From G965233625 sp965233625 (GTDB lineage Bacteria; Planctomycetota; Planctomycetia; Pirellulales; Pirellulaceae): 64,000 nucleotides of DNA. The position numbers and the translations under genes were made by a program. The stretch covers positions 1,674,001 to 1,738,000 of the forward strand of contig OZ247499.1 of the NCBI GenBank assembly GCA_965233625.1, given 5' to 3'. The notes beneath the pieces are model-generated. The model was not told the origin of the DNA and made no database searches. It was given only the letters and a program-made list of their open reading frames with translations. Shown here piece by piece: positions 1-9,785 of this stretch (its first letter is position 1; each line of letters starts with the position of its first letter).

Positions 1-141
1 GGAAGAATAAGCACCGAAGCCCCCTAAGGCAAGCCCCCAGCGGCACTTTCGCACCGTGCACCCAGCAGCTGCCGCCGGAGCAACACCAAACCTAACACCG
101 CCCAAACTAGCTAAAACAGGCGGTCTAGCAGGCTTCCTACA

Positions 142-1569
142 TCAGGCTTTTTCTTCACCGGCTTCATCCGTCTGCTCAGCCTCATCTGGCGTATCCCCGG
201 AATCTGCCCCGTTAGCATCTTCTCCCGCGGACGATTCCTCCGCAGAATCCGCAGGCGCCTCAGCAGATGCTTCCGGCGCGGCTTCTGCGTCGGTCTCAGT
301 CGCCGCTTCTGCTGCGGGGGCGGGCGGCTCTTCGCCAGGGATTGGCAGGCCATTTTTCTCTGCAAATTCACGCTGGCGCTGCAATTCCTTCTTGCGGCGC
401 CGTTCTTCGGCCGCGGCTTCCTCCGCAGCAAGAGCCTTCACTTCGGCCTGATCGGCGATTTCGAGAGCTTTTTCCTCCGTTAGATCGCCCATCTCCATCA
501 GATCACTAGGCTCAATCACCGAAAGATCGTCGTAAGACAGGTAACCCTGACCAACCAGTTGATGGGCAAGTTCTTCGTCCACGCCATCGAGCACGCAGAA
601 GCCGCTGACGGCAAGGTCAATCTTCTGCTCCAGTTCTTCCTGCGTCATGATCTCGATATCCCAGCCAGACAGCTTGCTGCCCAGCCGGACATTCTGCCCG
701 CGGCGGCCAATGGCCAGGGACAACTGATCTTCACGCACCAGAACGATTGCGCGTCCCATCATTTCGCAGAGAATCACCTCGTCCACTTCGGCAGGCTGCA
801 GGGCATTCGGAATTAGTACGTGCGGGTCCTCAGAGAACCGCACGATGTCAATCCGCTCGCCAGCCAGTTCATCGACAATGTTCTTAATACGGTTACCCCG
901 CACGCCGACGCAGGCGCCGACACAGTCGACCCGCTGATCCGCACTGCTCACAGCCACTTTGGACCGGTAACCCGGCTCACGCGCCATCGCGTTAATGGTG
1001 ATCACACCATCGGCGATTTCTGGAATCTCCTGCTCGAACAACCGCTGCACCAGTTGAGGACGGGTGCGGCTCAAAACCACTTTCACACGACTGCCTTGCG
1101 CTTTCACCTCAAAGACAACGGCCCGCACACGCTCGTTAGCATGGTGCGATTCGCCGGGAATCTGCTCGCTGCGAGGCAGCAACGCCTCGACATTGTCGAT
1201 CTGCACGGTGGCGGCGCCGCCTTCTGCACGCTGAATCACACCGCTGACAAGATCGCCAATCTGCTCCTGATACTCTTCAATCAGGGCGTCGCGTTCTGCT
1301 TCGCGCACTTTCTGAAAGATGACCTGCTTTGCGGTCTGGGCGCCGATGCGGCCGATCGTCTCTTCAAAGTCCAGCGGCTCACCGTCGCAATGCCCGGTAA
1401 TCTCCCCTGCTTCGCGTTCGATTTTGAAGTCGATCTCGCATTCGTCGCCGTAATACTTTTTCGCGGCCGAAATCAGCGCAGCTTCGATCGCCTGAAAAAC
1501 GATCTCTTTGTCGATATTCTTTTCACGATGAAGCGAGTCAACGATCCGCAGCAACTCGTTAGGATTCAT
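142..1569 (-). CDS. nusA: Transcription termination/antitermination factor NusA
   Basis: A 475-residue protein that binds RNA polymerase and nascent RNA to modulate pausing, termination and antitermination. Visible in order: the N-terminal polymerase-binding domain (about 1-100), an S1 domain (about 104-170), KH1 with a GVRG loop at 222-225, KH2 with GRRG at 288-291, and a helix-hairpin-helix-like region at about 320-375. The last ~90 residues are an Ala/Glu/Pro-rich acidic tail that the usual NusA core lacks. The gene starts with ATG (MNPNELLRIV). The usual upstream partner rimP is not adjacent: an ABC ATPase gene precedes it. infB would be expected downstream but lies outside the window if present. 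The family call is secure; the role of the tail is unknown. Confidence 0.97.
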   Translation of the reverse strand: MNPNELLRIVDSLHREKNIDKEIVFQAIEAALISAAKKYYGDECEIDFKIEREAGEITGHCDGEPLDFEETIGRIGAQTAKQVIFQKVREAERDALIEEYQEQIGDLVSGVIQRAEGGAATVQIDNVEALLPRSEQIPGESHHANERVRAVVFEVKAQGSRVKVVLSRTRPQLVQRLFEQEIPEIADGVITINAMAREPGYRSKVAVSSADQRVDCVGACVGVRGNRIKNIVDELAGERIDIVRFSEDPHVLIPNALQPAEVDEVILCEMMGRAIVLVREDQLSLAIGRRGQNVRLGSKLSGWDIEIMTQEELEQKIDLAVSGFCVLDGVDEELAHQLVGQGYLSYDDLSVIEPSDLMEMGDLTEEKALEIADQAEVKALAAEEAAAEERRRKKELQRQREFAEKNGLPIPGEEPPAPAAEAATETDAEAAPEASAEAPADSAEESSAGEDANGADSGDTPDEAEQTDEAGEEKA

Positions 1570-1603
1570 AGTTTCTAACTGTTTGCGTTGTTATGGCATG
1601 TGC

Positions 1604-1619
1604 AGACGGCGAACCGTCC
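1604..1619 (-). other. Small UUCG-loop hairpin between ABC ATPase gene and nusA
   Basis: On the minus strand a GACGG/CCGTC stem closes a TTCG loop, extended by one possible G-U pair. It lies in the ~100-bp spacer between the stop of the ABC ATPase gene and the start of nusA. No T-run follows, so it is not a convincing intrinsic terminator. It may be an RNA-stabilising or processing element, or chance. Confidence 0.25.
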
Positions 1620-1671
1620 GTACAGCGAATTTCTGATAAACAAATTGTCCGGCGACCCGGCTGTTGCAGGG

Positions 1672-2850
1672 CTAAGCCGACCTCAAACTCTTTCCGGCTG
1701 GCTTGTCGAAAAAGTGGATCTGCGACGCATCAAAGTACAGTTCGACCTTCTCACCCGTTGCCGGAACGCTCCCCGCCGCGGCACGCACCGCCAGCGGTTG
1801 CTCTTCCTCTTTATTCTGTACGTAAATTATTACGGACTCTCCGAGAGGTTCAATCGCAACTACCTGCGACGTCCCCACACGCAACATCTCATCGCCTTTT
1901 GCGCCGAGCGAAACATGCTCCGGGCGGACACCGCACGAAACAGGACCCGCGACAACCGGCTGATTCAAACTCTGCTCAAGCTGCCTAGGCAGCAAAAACT
2001 CTGTCCCATCACCTTTAAACGTCAGCGAACCGTCCGTCTTTTGCAGTTCACCTTCCAGGAAATTCATCGCCGGTGACCCGGTGAACGAAGCCGTAAAGCG
2101 GTTTGCCGGTTGGTTGTACACCTCAAGTGGCGGTCCCGCCTGCTGAATCTCTCCGTGGTTCATCACCACAATCCGGTCGCCAAGCGTCATTGCTTCGACT
2201 TGATCGTGGGTGACATAAATCATGGTTGTCTGCAGATCCTGGTGCAGCCGTTTCAGCTCCCGCCGCATCTCACCTCGAAGCCTCGCATCGAGATTAGAAA
2301 GCGGTTCATCAAACAGAAACGCCGCGGGCTGCCGGACAATCGCCCTTCCCAAAGCAACACGCTGCCGCTCGCCGCCCGAAAGCTGACCGGGCATGCGGTC
2401 CAGCAGGTGCGAAATCCCCAGCGTTTCCGCGGCGTCTTTCACACGCTTCGCGATCGACTTGTGCCTGCGTGAGTACTCTGCTGACAAGGGCGAATCGGTA
2501 ATCCGCAACCAGAGTCTCTTCAGCCAACCTCCATATCTCAGTTGCAGCCCGAAGGCCATATTCCTGTAAACGGTCATGTGTGGATAAAGCGCGTAGTTCT
2601 GAAAAACCATCGCAATATCACGATCTTTCGGCGCCGTCTGATTCACCATCTGGTCGCCGATATATATTTCGCCGCTGGTCGCGTGTTCCAGCCCGGCAAT
2701 CATTCGCAGCGTGGTGCTTTTTCCGCAGCCGCTGGGACCAACCAGAACCAGGAATTCCCGGTCCTTGATGTCCAGGTTGATGCTGTTAACTGCTGGTTTT
2801 CCGCCGCCTGAAAAAGTCTTTGAAACATTTTTCAGTTGAACGCTCGCCAT
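1672..2850 (-). CDS. MalK/UgpC-type ABC transporter ATP-binding protein
   Basis: A 392-residue nucleotide-binding subunit of a carbohydrate-type (CUT1) ABC importer, acting at the inner face of the cytoplasmic membrane. Walker A is GPSGCGKST at 38-46. The signature LSGGERQR, Walker B FLFDEP, the D-loop and the switch histidine in YVTHDQ are all present. The last ~140 residues form a MalK-like TOBE/regulatory domain (GVRPEHVSLG). About 20 extra residues follow the Q-loop region compared with E. coli MalK. The start was placed at the ATG giving MASVQLKNV, because the upstream 29 codons do not look like family sequence. No permease or sugar-binding gene is adjacent, so it may energise transporters encoded elsewhere. 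Confidence 0.93.
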   Translation of the reverse strand: MASVQLKNVSKTFSGGGKPAVNSINLDIKDREFLVLVGPSGCGKSTTLRMIAGLEHATSGEIYIGDQMVNQTAPKDRDIAMVFQNYALYPHMTVYRNMAFGLQLRYGGWLKRLWLRITDSPLSAEYSRRHKSIAKRVKDAAETLGISHLLDRMPGQLSGGERQRVALGRAIVRQPAAFLFDEPLSNLDARLRGEMRRELKRLHQDLQTTMIYVTHDQVEAMTLGDRIVVMNHGEIQQAGPPLEVYNQPANRFTASFTGSPAMNFLEGELQKTDGSLTFKGDGTEFLLPRQLEQSLNQPVVAGPVSCGVRPEHVSLGAKGDEMLRVGTSQVVAIEPLGESVIIYVQNKEEEQPLAVRAAAGSVPATGEKVELYFDASQIHFFDKPAGKSLRSA

Positions 2851-3049
2851 AGCCGGAACATCAACACCAGAATGCCAAACTGAACTGTCAGCGCGAAAAA
2901 AAAGCGAACCTCGACCGGGTACGCCGTTGCGAAACACTCGACCTGTCTGCCGCTCCCCACCTACAACGCAGCGAGCATTGGGTGAGAATAATGCCCGTCT
3001 ACAAAGGTGTCAACCAGACTCGCCAGCTAACGTCTGGCGACGGCGGCAT

Positions 3050-4255
3050 TTACTGCCCCCCGGCGGTCGCTTTAAAAGCAGCCCATTTTGCGTGCACGGC
3101 TTCGCGTTCTTCCTCGGTTTCAAACCCCGCCGTCGTCGCCACGAAAACAGTGGTCGGGTGGGTCTGGTAACGGGAGAACCCGAAGGCCTTCGGCTTTTGA
3201 TCGTAGATGACCAGCAACGCAGCCAAAGCGACGTCGCGGATCTGGCAGGCGATCACCTTGCTGTTGGCGCCACGAAGCTGACCACAAACCGTTTTGTCGG
3301 TAAGTAGCTTCTCAAGCACAGGGGTGTGCGACTTATCACCAAACCTGGCAACGGCCAGAATCGCGTACTGGCGGATGTGCACATGCGCCGGGCCTTCCTT
3401 CAACACACGCAGCGCTGGCGTAAGACCACTGGGCAGATTGTGACTGAGCGAAAGACTGATTGCCTGATACGCACTCCAGTCTTTCCCTTGCTCAATCCAC
3501 GCACCGAGCAATTTCTTTGCAGCCGCCCCCTGCAGGTCATTACTGAGCGCCGTCTGTAGAGACGTCTGGTAACAAAGACCGAAAATCGCTGCGACCGATT
3601 GCTGCGGTAAGCCGGACACTTCGCTGCCCAGTAGCAATAACGTGGCGATGGTCGGGAAAGATATCCCCGTCGGCTGCATGTTAATCTGCTGCTGCAAGGC
3701 GATGGCCCTGGCCGAAGTCAGCGCCACTGCATCTCCGGGCCGGGCGTGAAGTTTCTGTAGCAGGTCACCTTCCGCGCGCAACATCGAAACAAACAACGCG
3801 CGGGAGCCTGGCGAATCGCCTGTCAGCTTCGAGTAAGCCCCCCAGAATGGCATCGGCGTATCGTTCAGCCCTTCGCGTCCCGCGGCAAATGCTTCAAGCC
3901 TGTTCTTGAAGTCGTCCTCCCGCAGGATCTGCCTCAGAACGCTTAGGCGGTGACGGACTTCCGGATCGGCGTGGCCCTTTTCTTTCTCAAGAATTGGAAG
4001 GATTCCGGGGCCGAATTCGCCCAGCTTTCCCATCGCATTGTTACGGTCGGCAAATTTATCGCTGCCCAACTGTTTAATCAGAGCCCGCACTTCAACGGCC
4101 ACCTTTGCAGCATCCTGCGTTGCAACATCTTGCGGCGGATCAGCACACAGAGGCGATGCTGCGCAGATCACGACTACGACGGTTAGAATCAACGCCGCGC
4201 GGTAGCAAACCGCTGTTGCTGACAATTTCCGTGCAGCGTTGAACAGATTATTCAT
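3050..4255 (-). CDS. Secreted HEAT-repeat-like hypothetical protein
   Basis: About 401 residues with an N-terminal signal peptide: basic start, hydrophobic core ALILTVVVVICAASP, then a likely Ala-X-Ala-type site near residues 36-38. After it come one or two helical repeats of the type LGSDKFADRNNAMGKLGEFG and DPEVRHRLSVLRQIL, a pattern common in planctomycete secreted proteins with HEAT-like folds. The rest is helical and not recognised. The start was placed at the second ATG (MNNLFNAARK), which puts the signal peptide in a normal position. It is transcribed toward the ABC ATPase gene but separated by ~200 bp. Export is inferred; no enzyme motif was seen. Confidence 0.75.
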   Translation of the reverse strand: MNNLFNAARKLSATAVCYRAALILTVVVVICAASPLCADPPQDVATQDAAKVAVEVRALIKQLGSDKFADRNNAMGKLGEFGPGILPILEKEKGHADPEVRHRLSVLRQILREDDFKNRLEAFAAGREGLNDTPMPFWGAYSKLTGDSPGSRALFVSMLRAEGDLLQKLHARPGDAVALTSARAIALQQQINMQPTGISFPTIATLLLLGSEVSGLPQQSVAAIFGLCYQTSLQTALSNDLQGAAAKKLLGAWIEQGKDWSAYQAISLSLSHNLPSGLTPALRVLKEGPAHVHIRQYAILAVARFGDKSHTPVLEKLLTDKTVCGQLRGANSKVIACQIRDVALAALLVIYDQKPKAFGFSRYQTHPTTVFVATTAGFETEEEREAVHAKWAAFKATAGGQ

Positions 4256-4385
4256 GCGGACGTCTTTCGCAGGTGGGGCAGTTACCCGGTTGGCCACTTA
4301 CCTTCATTGTAAGCGCAAGGCGTTTGAACCGTCTAGCGAAGTTCCGCCGCCGGTCAAGCTGATCGCGATACTTTAGAAGGTGTGG

Positions 4386-5972
4386 CTAGACGCGTAGGCG
4401 TGGGTCCATTGCATCGCGAAGTCCGCTGCCAACCAGGTTGAAGACGGTAACGGCGAAGAAAATGGCCAGCGAAGGAAATACAATCAACCACCAGAGGTTG
4501 TAATCGCCATAAGCATGATTCAGCAGCGTTCCCCAACTGGGTGTGGGCGGCTCGACGCCAAAACCCAGCAGGCTCAAGCTTGCCTCAAGCACGATTGCCG
4601 AAGCAATACCAAACGGCGCCGACACCAGCGCGGGCGACAAGGAGTTTGGCAGGATATGCCGGAAAATGATCCGCGCATGTGAGGCGCCGAGGGCGCGTGC
4701 AGCCGAGGTGTAATCGATCGAACGTTGCTTAAGAACTTCGCCCCGGATCAGCCGCGCCACGCGGGGCCAGCCGGTAATGCCGATGGCGAACATCACAATC
4801 AACATGCTGCGACCGATCAATGCGACCAATGTCAGAATCAGAAAGAATACCGGGAACAGCATCACGACTTCAATCACGCGGGAAATCAGCATATCCACCC
4901 AACCGCCGAAGTAACCCGCCACGGCGCCGACGATGACGCCGATCGTGATATAGATACCGACCGCAACAAAGCCCACGCTAATCGACAACCGCGTTCCATA
5001 AATCATCTGCGCGAGCACATCGGTGCCCGTATCATCCGTACCCAGCCAGTGCCGGAACGCATCGTTATAGTCGCCCGCCTCATCCGCCGGCTTCACATAA
5101 CCGGGCGGCCGTTTATTTGAAGGCGGATCGTTGTCACCGCGAGGGCTGAACGGCAGAAACGCATACGTTCCGGTCCGCAGTTCCGATTCAAAATCTTCCT
5201 GCGTAAACGTCCGCGTTGCATAACGGTTATCGGGCCGCAGACCTGGTATCAGAAACAGTAACGCCAGCCCTAAGGTTAGTCCAACAAACCCACCCAGCGA
5301 CCACAGCAACAGGCTGCGGAACGGGACGCCGCGCCGGCTGGCGATCATCATGCCCACGGCGGACGCAGCCAGCCACGGCACGAAAGCGAACATCGCCATG
5401 TTAAACAGATAATCGATCGATTCGACTGGATTAAAAACATGGCGGATCCACGGGTAGATGGTCGTCCCGACCGGCGCCGTGATTTCTTCGCCCTCGATCT
5501 CTACCGTAAATCCAAGCGGTTGCTTATCCACCTGTTTAAGGGCGGCGATCAGTTTCGCATCGTCCGAGAAATAGCGTCTGGCCGGCGTCGTGGACGCGCC
5601 GTTACTTTCAGGTTGCAACGCAAACTTGTCGCCACCGGCAGCGGTGATGAATGCTTCCGCCCCAACCTCCACGCCGGGTCCCATGCCCTGCAGTTGCACT
5701 TCGACCTGCGGCTTTTCACCTTCGTCGCGAATCTGCCATTCGGCGCGGTAATTGGTGGATAGCTGGATCAGTTGCCCATCGTAAAACACGAAGGGAATGC
5801 TAGTCGAAAGAACCGGTGCGAACACCGCGGTCAGAAACAGCGGGACCAGTAGATAAAGTGAAATCAATGCCGGGCGGTTGTGCCGGAACTGACGCCAGAC
5901 AATGGACAGATACGCTTCGCCTTCGTCGCCTGTTCTGGCGATGGCGGTTGCGGTGGCAGGGCTGCTGCTCAT
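4386..5972 (-). CDS. Oligopeptide-type ABC transporter permease (DppC/OppC family), oversized
   Basis: A 528-residue inner-membrane permease. The C-terminal ~280 residues match the DppC family: a transmembrane bundle, the EAA coupling region (DYTSAARALGASHARIIFRH), and the family tail (LLGFGVEPPTPSWG, GLRDAMDPRLRV). The N-terminal half has the expected first membrane helix (about 35-55) and then an unusual ~250-residue insertion with extra membrane segments around 190-245 and hydrophilic stretches. Typical family members have about 300 residues. Its ATG overlaps the stop of the upstream permease gene by one base (TAATG), so the two are translationally coupled. No ATPase gene is in this cluster. 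Confidence 0.9.
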   Translation of the reverse strand: MSSSPATATAIARTGDEGEAYLSIVWRQFRHNRPALISLYLLVPLFLTAVFAPVLSTSIPFVFYDGQLIQLSTNYRAEWQIRDEGEKPQVEVQLQGMGPGVEVGAEAFITAAGGDKFALQPESNGASTTPARRYFSDDAKLIAALKQVDKQPLGFTVEIEGEEITAPVGTTIYPWIRHVFNPVESIDYLFNMAMFAFVPWLAASAVGMMIASRRGVPFRSLLLWSLGGFVGLTLGLALLFLIPGLRPDNRYATRTFTQEDFESELRTGTYAFLPFSPRGDNDPPSNKRPPGYVKPADEAGDYNDAFRHWLGTDDTGTDVLAQMIYGTRLSISVGFVAVGIYITIGVIVGAVAGYFGGWVDMLISRVIEVVMLFPVFFLILTLVALIGRSMLIVMFAIGITGWPRVARLIRGEVLKQRSIDYTSAARALGASHARIIFRHILPNSLSPALVSAPFGIASAIVLEASLSLLGFGVEPPTPSWGTLLNHAYGDYNLWWLIVFPSLAIFFAVTVFNLVGSGLRDAMDPRLRV

Positions 5973-7813
5973 TATTTCCCCTCCAGGCTGATGCGAGGGT
6001 CAACAAACACGTACAGCACATCCGTCAGCAGAATCGTTAGCAGCACCACAATCGCCTGAACATAAACCAGCGCCATCACCGTGGGATAATCCTGATTGGC
6101 AATCGATTCGAACCCGAGCTTGCCCATCCCCGGAATGTTAAACAGGTATTCAATCAGCACGCTGCCGCCAAGCATCGCTGGCAAGATATTGGAGAACAGC
6201 GTCAGGATCGGAATCATCGCATTGCGGAACGCATGCTTGTAGGTCACCCAGAAATTGGAAACACCTTTCGCCCGCGCGGTGCGGATGTAGTCCTGCTGAA
6301 TCACCTCCAGCAGACTGGTGCGGGCGTACATCGCAATCACGGCCAGGCTGAACAGCGACAGGCAGACCACCGGCAGAAACGCGTGCCACGCGTAATCCAG
6401 CAGCCACCAGTGCAGGGCGTAATCATCGGCCCCGCTGCTATGCAGACGCTGCATCGGGAAGATGTTCAGGTACTTCTTGTAGCAGAAAAACAGCAGAAAC
6501 AGCATCGCCGCCACAAACGGCGGAACGGAATACAACAGAAACAGGCCAAACTGACTACTGGTATCAATCCAGGTGCGATGATTCACCGCACAGGTCACAC
6601 CGATCGGAACGGCGACGAAATAGATAATCAGATTGGCCATCACCATCAACGGCGCCGAGACCCAGACCGCCGCCCACAGTTTGTCGCGGACCAACGCCCG
6701 GTCCGTCAGCGCACTGCGGCCGAAATCAAACGTCACCAGACGCCACACCATGTGCACATACTGCGTGTCGGTGAACATGCTCCAGACAGCGCCGCCCGTG
6801 GACTGGATGTATTCGTCCTGCCGGTATTCAAAGTGGTTTTCCCAGTTTTCCGTTGCGAGGGCCAGTTCCGGGGGGGAAGGCGATTTGCTGACCTGCATTT
6901 CCAGCGGCCGCGAAACGAACAGCTTGAGGATCATCGCCGAGATCACCTTCTCGCGGAAAGTTGCTTCTTTCCGCCCACCCGGCAGCATCTTTGCATCGTC
7001 CGTCAGAACTCCAGCGAAGAACGGGAGAATGGTGTCGCTTTCGTCCGCGGGAAGATCTTCCGTCATCTCAAATAGCTTCTCACGAGAGACGGTTGTCATC
7101 TTCTCAAGCTGCTGCTGCAGCCGCTCGATATCAGCACCGGCAAGTGGCGGGAACTCGTCCTTGTTCCGCTGCAGCCACAGGCGCCACACGGCTTCAACTC
7201 GCTGCGTTTCTTCCGGCAATGGCTCGCTGCTGTAAGTGGCTTTAACCTTCTCAACCACCATAAAGTTCAGCATGTTCACCAGTTCCGCCCGCTCGGCGGC
7301 AGGTGTTTCTTTGTCTTGTAGAAGCTCCATCGCGTCGGGCACCGCGGCGGCGCCCATCTTCTCGAAGTAGCTTTGCGAATAAGCAGCGATACCCCGCGTC
7401 AGCGAGGTGTACTTATCCGGGTCCGCCAGATCGCGGCGGAAGCTGCCCATATCCAGATTGGCGATGAATTCAAATTTACGGGCGTGCTTCTCCGGCGACT
7501 TGTGCATATCGGCCAGCAAGGCGGCCGTCTGCTTGTCGTCAAGAGTGCGGAAATACGCGGCCTGCTTCAGATCGTTCTTGAAATCGTAGAAGCCGCGCAG
7601 ATTCAGCAGCAGAGGTTTGTCCAGCTTCAAATCGCGCATGCGAATCAAAAAGGATTCACGCGTTTCGCCCTTCTTATCGGCGCCGCCGCCGGGCGTTAGC
7701 TGATTGAGCATCGGATCGCCGGGCGCCAGCTGCATGATGACAAAGGTCACCACAGTTACCCCGAACAAGGTGGGGATCATCAGCAACAGCCGACGGAAGA
7801 TATAAGTCCACAC
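5972..7813 (-). CDS. Oligopeptide-type ABC transporter permease (DppB/OppB family) with large insertion
   Basis: A 613-residue inner-membrane permease. The start is canonical: MWTYIFRRLLLMIPTLFGVT and the LAPGDP motif. After the first membrane helix there is a ~300-residue hydrophilic insertion (about 40-345) that would lie in the periplasm. The normal family core then resumes at WRLVTFDFGRS, with five further membrane segments and the EAA loop (QQDYIRTARAKGVSNFW). Typical DppB proteins have 310-340 residues. It is coupled to the downstream permease by a one-base overlap, and lies ~150 bp after the solute-binding lipoprotein gene. The insertion could enlarge the docking surface for the binding protein; that is inference. 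Confidence 0.92.
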   Translation of the reverse strand: MWTYIFRRLLLMIPTLFGVTVVTFVIMQLAPGDPMLNQLTPGGGADKKGETRESFLIRMRDLKLDKPLLLNLRGFYDFKNDLKQAAYFRTLDDKQTAALLADMHKSPEKHARKFEFIANLDMGSFRRDLADPDKYTSLTRGIAAYSQSYFEKMGAAAVPDAMELLQDKETPAAERAELVNMLNFMVVEKVKATYSSEPLPEETQRVEAVWRLWLQRNKDEFPPLAGADIERLQQQLEKMTTVSREKLFEMTEDLPADESDTILPFFAGVLTDDAKMLPGGRKEATFREKVISAMILKLFVSRPLEMQVSKSPSPPELALATENWENHFEYRQDEYIQSTGGAVWSMFTDTQYVHMVWRLVTFDFGRSALTDRALVRDKLWAAVWVSAPLMVMANLIIYFVAVPIGVTCAVNHRTWIDTSSQFGLFLLYSVPPFVAAMLFLLFFCYKKYLNIFPMQRLHSSGADDYALHWWLLDYAWHAFLPVVCLSLFSLAVIAMYARTSLLEVIQQDYIRTARAKGVSNFWVTYKHAFRNAMIPILTLFSNILPAMLGGSVLIEYLFNIPGMGKLGFESIANQDYPTVMALVYVQAIVVLLTILLTDVLYVFVDPRISLEGK

Positions 7814-7965
7814 TGCTTATCGAATCTCCTCGCACCGCACGGTTCCCCTGCCAACCGCACCGCGCAGGTGCTTGTGCAACGGTATGCAAAAGCCCAGGTG
7901 CTTACTGTAAAGCCACCCGGGCGGTTCCCACAAGAACGTGGTTTCAACGGGCATCTGCTGCGCGC

Positions 7966-9723
7966 TTAGTTCATCGCATCTGCGGTGGTTTTTGGCCCCG
8001 GACGATCGGGAACCCACTCGCGGACATCGAAGTGCGGACGCAGACTCGGATAGACCTTCACATTCTTGATGCGGCTGTTATACCCCACCTTCGCCTTCTG
8101 CTGGTAGAGGAATGTATAGGGCTGATCGTCATAAATCTGACGATGGATTTTGTGGTAAAGCTCTACCTGCTTGTCCTGGTCCATCGTCTTATGCAATTCG
8201 TCAATCAGCCGGTCTACTTCATCGTTTTTGTAGCCGTAGTTGGATGAATCCGGCACATCGGCTTCGCTGCCGTGCCACAACTGTTTGGGATCGCCCTTCC
8301 AGTCCGTGTTCCAGCCAAGGATGGTGGCGGCGAACTCCTTTTTATGCAGACGGGGCAGCATCGCGGCCCACTTAGTCGGACCAATCGTGACTTTCACACC
8401 CGCCTTCTTATACGCTTCTTGAATGATCTTACAGATCGTCGTGTATTTAGGGACGCTGGCAGGCACCATGATTTCAAAACTCAGCTGCGTCTTCTTGCCG
8501 TCAATTTCTTTGTCACGCACGCCATCGTTGTCGGTATCGTTCCAGCCCGCCTCGGTCAGGAGGTTTTTGGCTTTCTCGATATCAAACGCCACAGGTTCAA
8601 TCGTCTGGTCGGCGAAGATGCCGTTCTGCATAAACGGCCCTGTCTGCCGCGTTGCGAGTCCGAGTTCAACATCTTCGATCAACGTATCCACAGGCGTCGC
8701 ATGGCTTAAGGCCCAACGTACGCGAGAGTCTTCAAACAACGGATTTTTCAGGTTGTAGCCCAGGTACATGTACGCCGTTGCATCGAAATCGATCAGCGTG
8801 ACTTTCCCCTCTTTGACAACCTTCTCATCCTTGGCGTCGATGTAATGCTTCGGCTCCACAAAGCCCATCACGTCCAGTTCTTCGGCGAATAGTTTGGCGC
8901 GGGTGGTTTCGGTATTGGTGATTGCCTCGTAGGTAAACTCCTCGAAGTGCATTGGCGGTCCCCAGTAATCATCGAACCGCACCATCTTGACCAGTTCTTC
9001 TTTCTTCCACTGCTCCAGCATCATCGGGCCGGAGCCACAGGCCACCTCACCGGCCCAGTGATTGTCGATCGCTGTACCGAACTCCTGCGAGGTGAAATCG
9101 TTGGTAATTGGCTTGCCGTTTTTATCCACCGAAAAGACATGCCGTGGAATCATGTGAACGTAGTTCAGCGTGATATCGTCCGCCATGAAGAACGGCTTGT
9201 TCCACTTCACCTTGATGGTGTAATCGTCCACGACCGTCACCTTGAAACGGTCGGTCATCTTGCCGGTTTCAGGGTCGGTGTCGACCAGATAGCTCCGCAA
9301 AGAGGCCGCTTTGGTGAAGCGGTTGAAGGCACAATCGAATGAGAACTTCGCATCACGCGAAGTAAATTCTTTGCCCTCAATGACCGCGCCGGTGCCGGGG
9401 ATCTTGATCGGGTGCCACTTCACACCCTTACGCAGGTGAATGGTGTACTCAAGATTTTTACGATCAAATTCCCACCTCTCAGCGAGCAACGGTTCAAACT
9501 CAGTGGGCGCCCCGTACTTGGCTTGGGCTAGATACTGATAGATGTGCCGCTGGAAGTTGCGGCTGGTCGTGTCGCTGGCAGTTACCGGATTCAACGTATC
9601 CGGGTCGCTCACGTAGTAGCGCCGCAGGTGCGATGGCTCTGTCTCTGGCGGGCCGCCGCAGCCTGTGAGAAATCCGGCGCCGGCGGCGCAGACCAGCATG
9701 ATCGTGAAAAAACGGCTGCTCAT
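7966..9723 (-). CDS. Peptide-type extracellular solute-binding lipoprotein (SBP family 5)
   Basis: A 585-residue lipoprotein that should capture peptides or similar solutes for the two downstream permeases. The signal peptide ends in a lipobox L19-T20-G21-C22. The mature protein has the family 5 opening (YYVSDPDTLNPVTASD) and the typical long two-lobe sequence, including ILGWNTDWKGDP near the C-terminus. The start was set at the ATG giving MSSRFFTIML because AAGGAAA lies at ribosome-binding distance and the upstream extension would bury the signal peptide. It follows the aldehyde oxidoreductase gene by ~60 bp on the same strand, so the importer may be co-transcribed with it. The ligand cannot be read from the sequence. 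Confidence 0.93.
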   Translation of the reverse strand: MSSRFFTIMLVCAAGAGFLTGCGGPPETEPSHLRRYYVSDPDTLNPVTASDTTSRNFQRHIYQYLAQAKYGAPTEFEPLLAERWEFDRKNLEYTIHLRKGVKWHPIKIPGTGAVIEGKEFTSRDAKFSFDCAFNRFTKAASLRSYLVDTDPETGKMTDRFKVTVVDDYTIKVKWNKPFFMADDITLNYVHMIPRHVFSVDKNGKPITNDFTSQEFGTAIDNHWAGEVACGSGPMMLEQWKKEELVKMVRFDDYWGPPMHFEEFTYEAITNTETTRAKLFAEELDVMGFVEPKHYIDAKDEKVVKEGKVTLIDFDATAYMYLGYNLKNPLFEDSRVRWALSHATPVDTLIEDVELGLATRQTGPFMQNGIFADQTIEPVAFDIEKAKNLLTEAGWNDTDNDGVRDKEIDGKKTQLSFEIMVPASVPKYTTICKIIQEAYKKAGVKVTIGPTKWAAMLPRLHKKEFAATILGWNTDWKGDPKQLWHGSEADVPDSSNYGYKNDEVDRLIDELHKTMDQDKQVELYHKIHRQIYDDQPYTFLYQQKAKVGYNSRIKNVKVYPSLRPHFDVREWVPDRPGPKTTADAMN

Positions 9724-9785
9724 AGGAATAGTTTCCTTGTTACTTAATAACTCGTATCCGTACGTCGACCAGAAGTGCATCCCGC

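Noticed and set aside
820..1578. 252-residue open frame opposite nusA
   Set aside because: Complementary-strand shadow of a secure nusA coding region.
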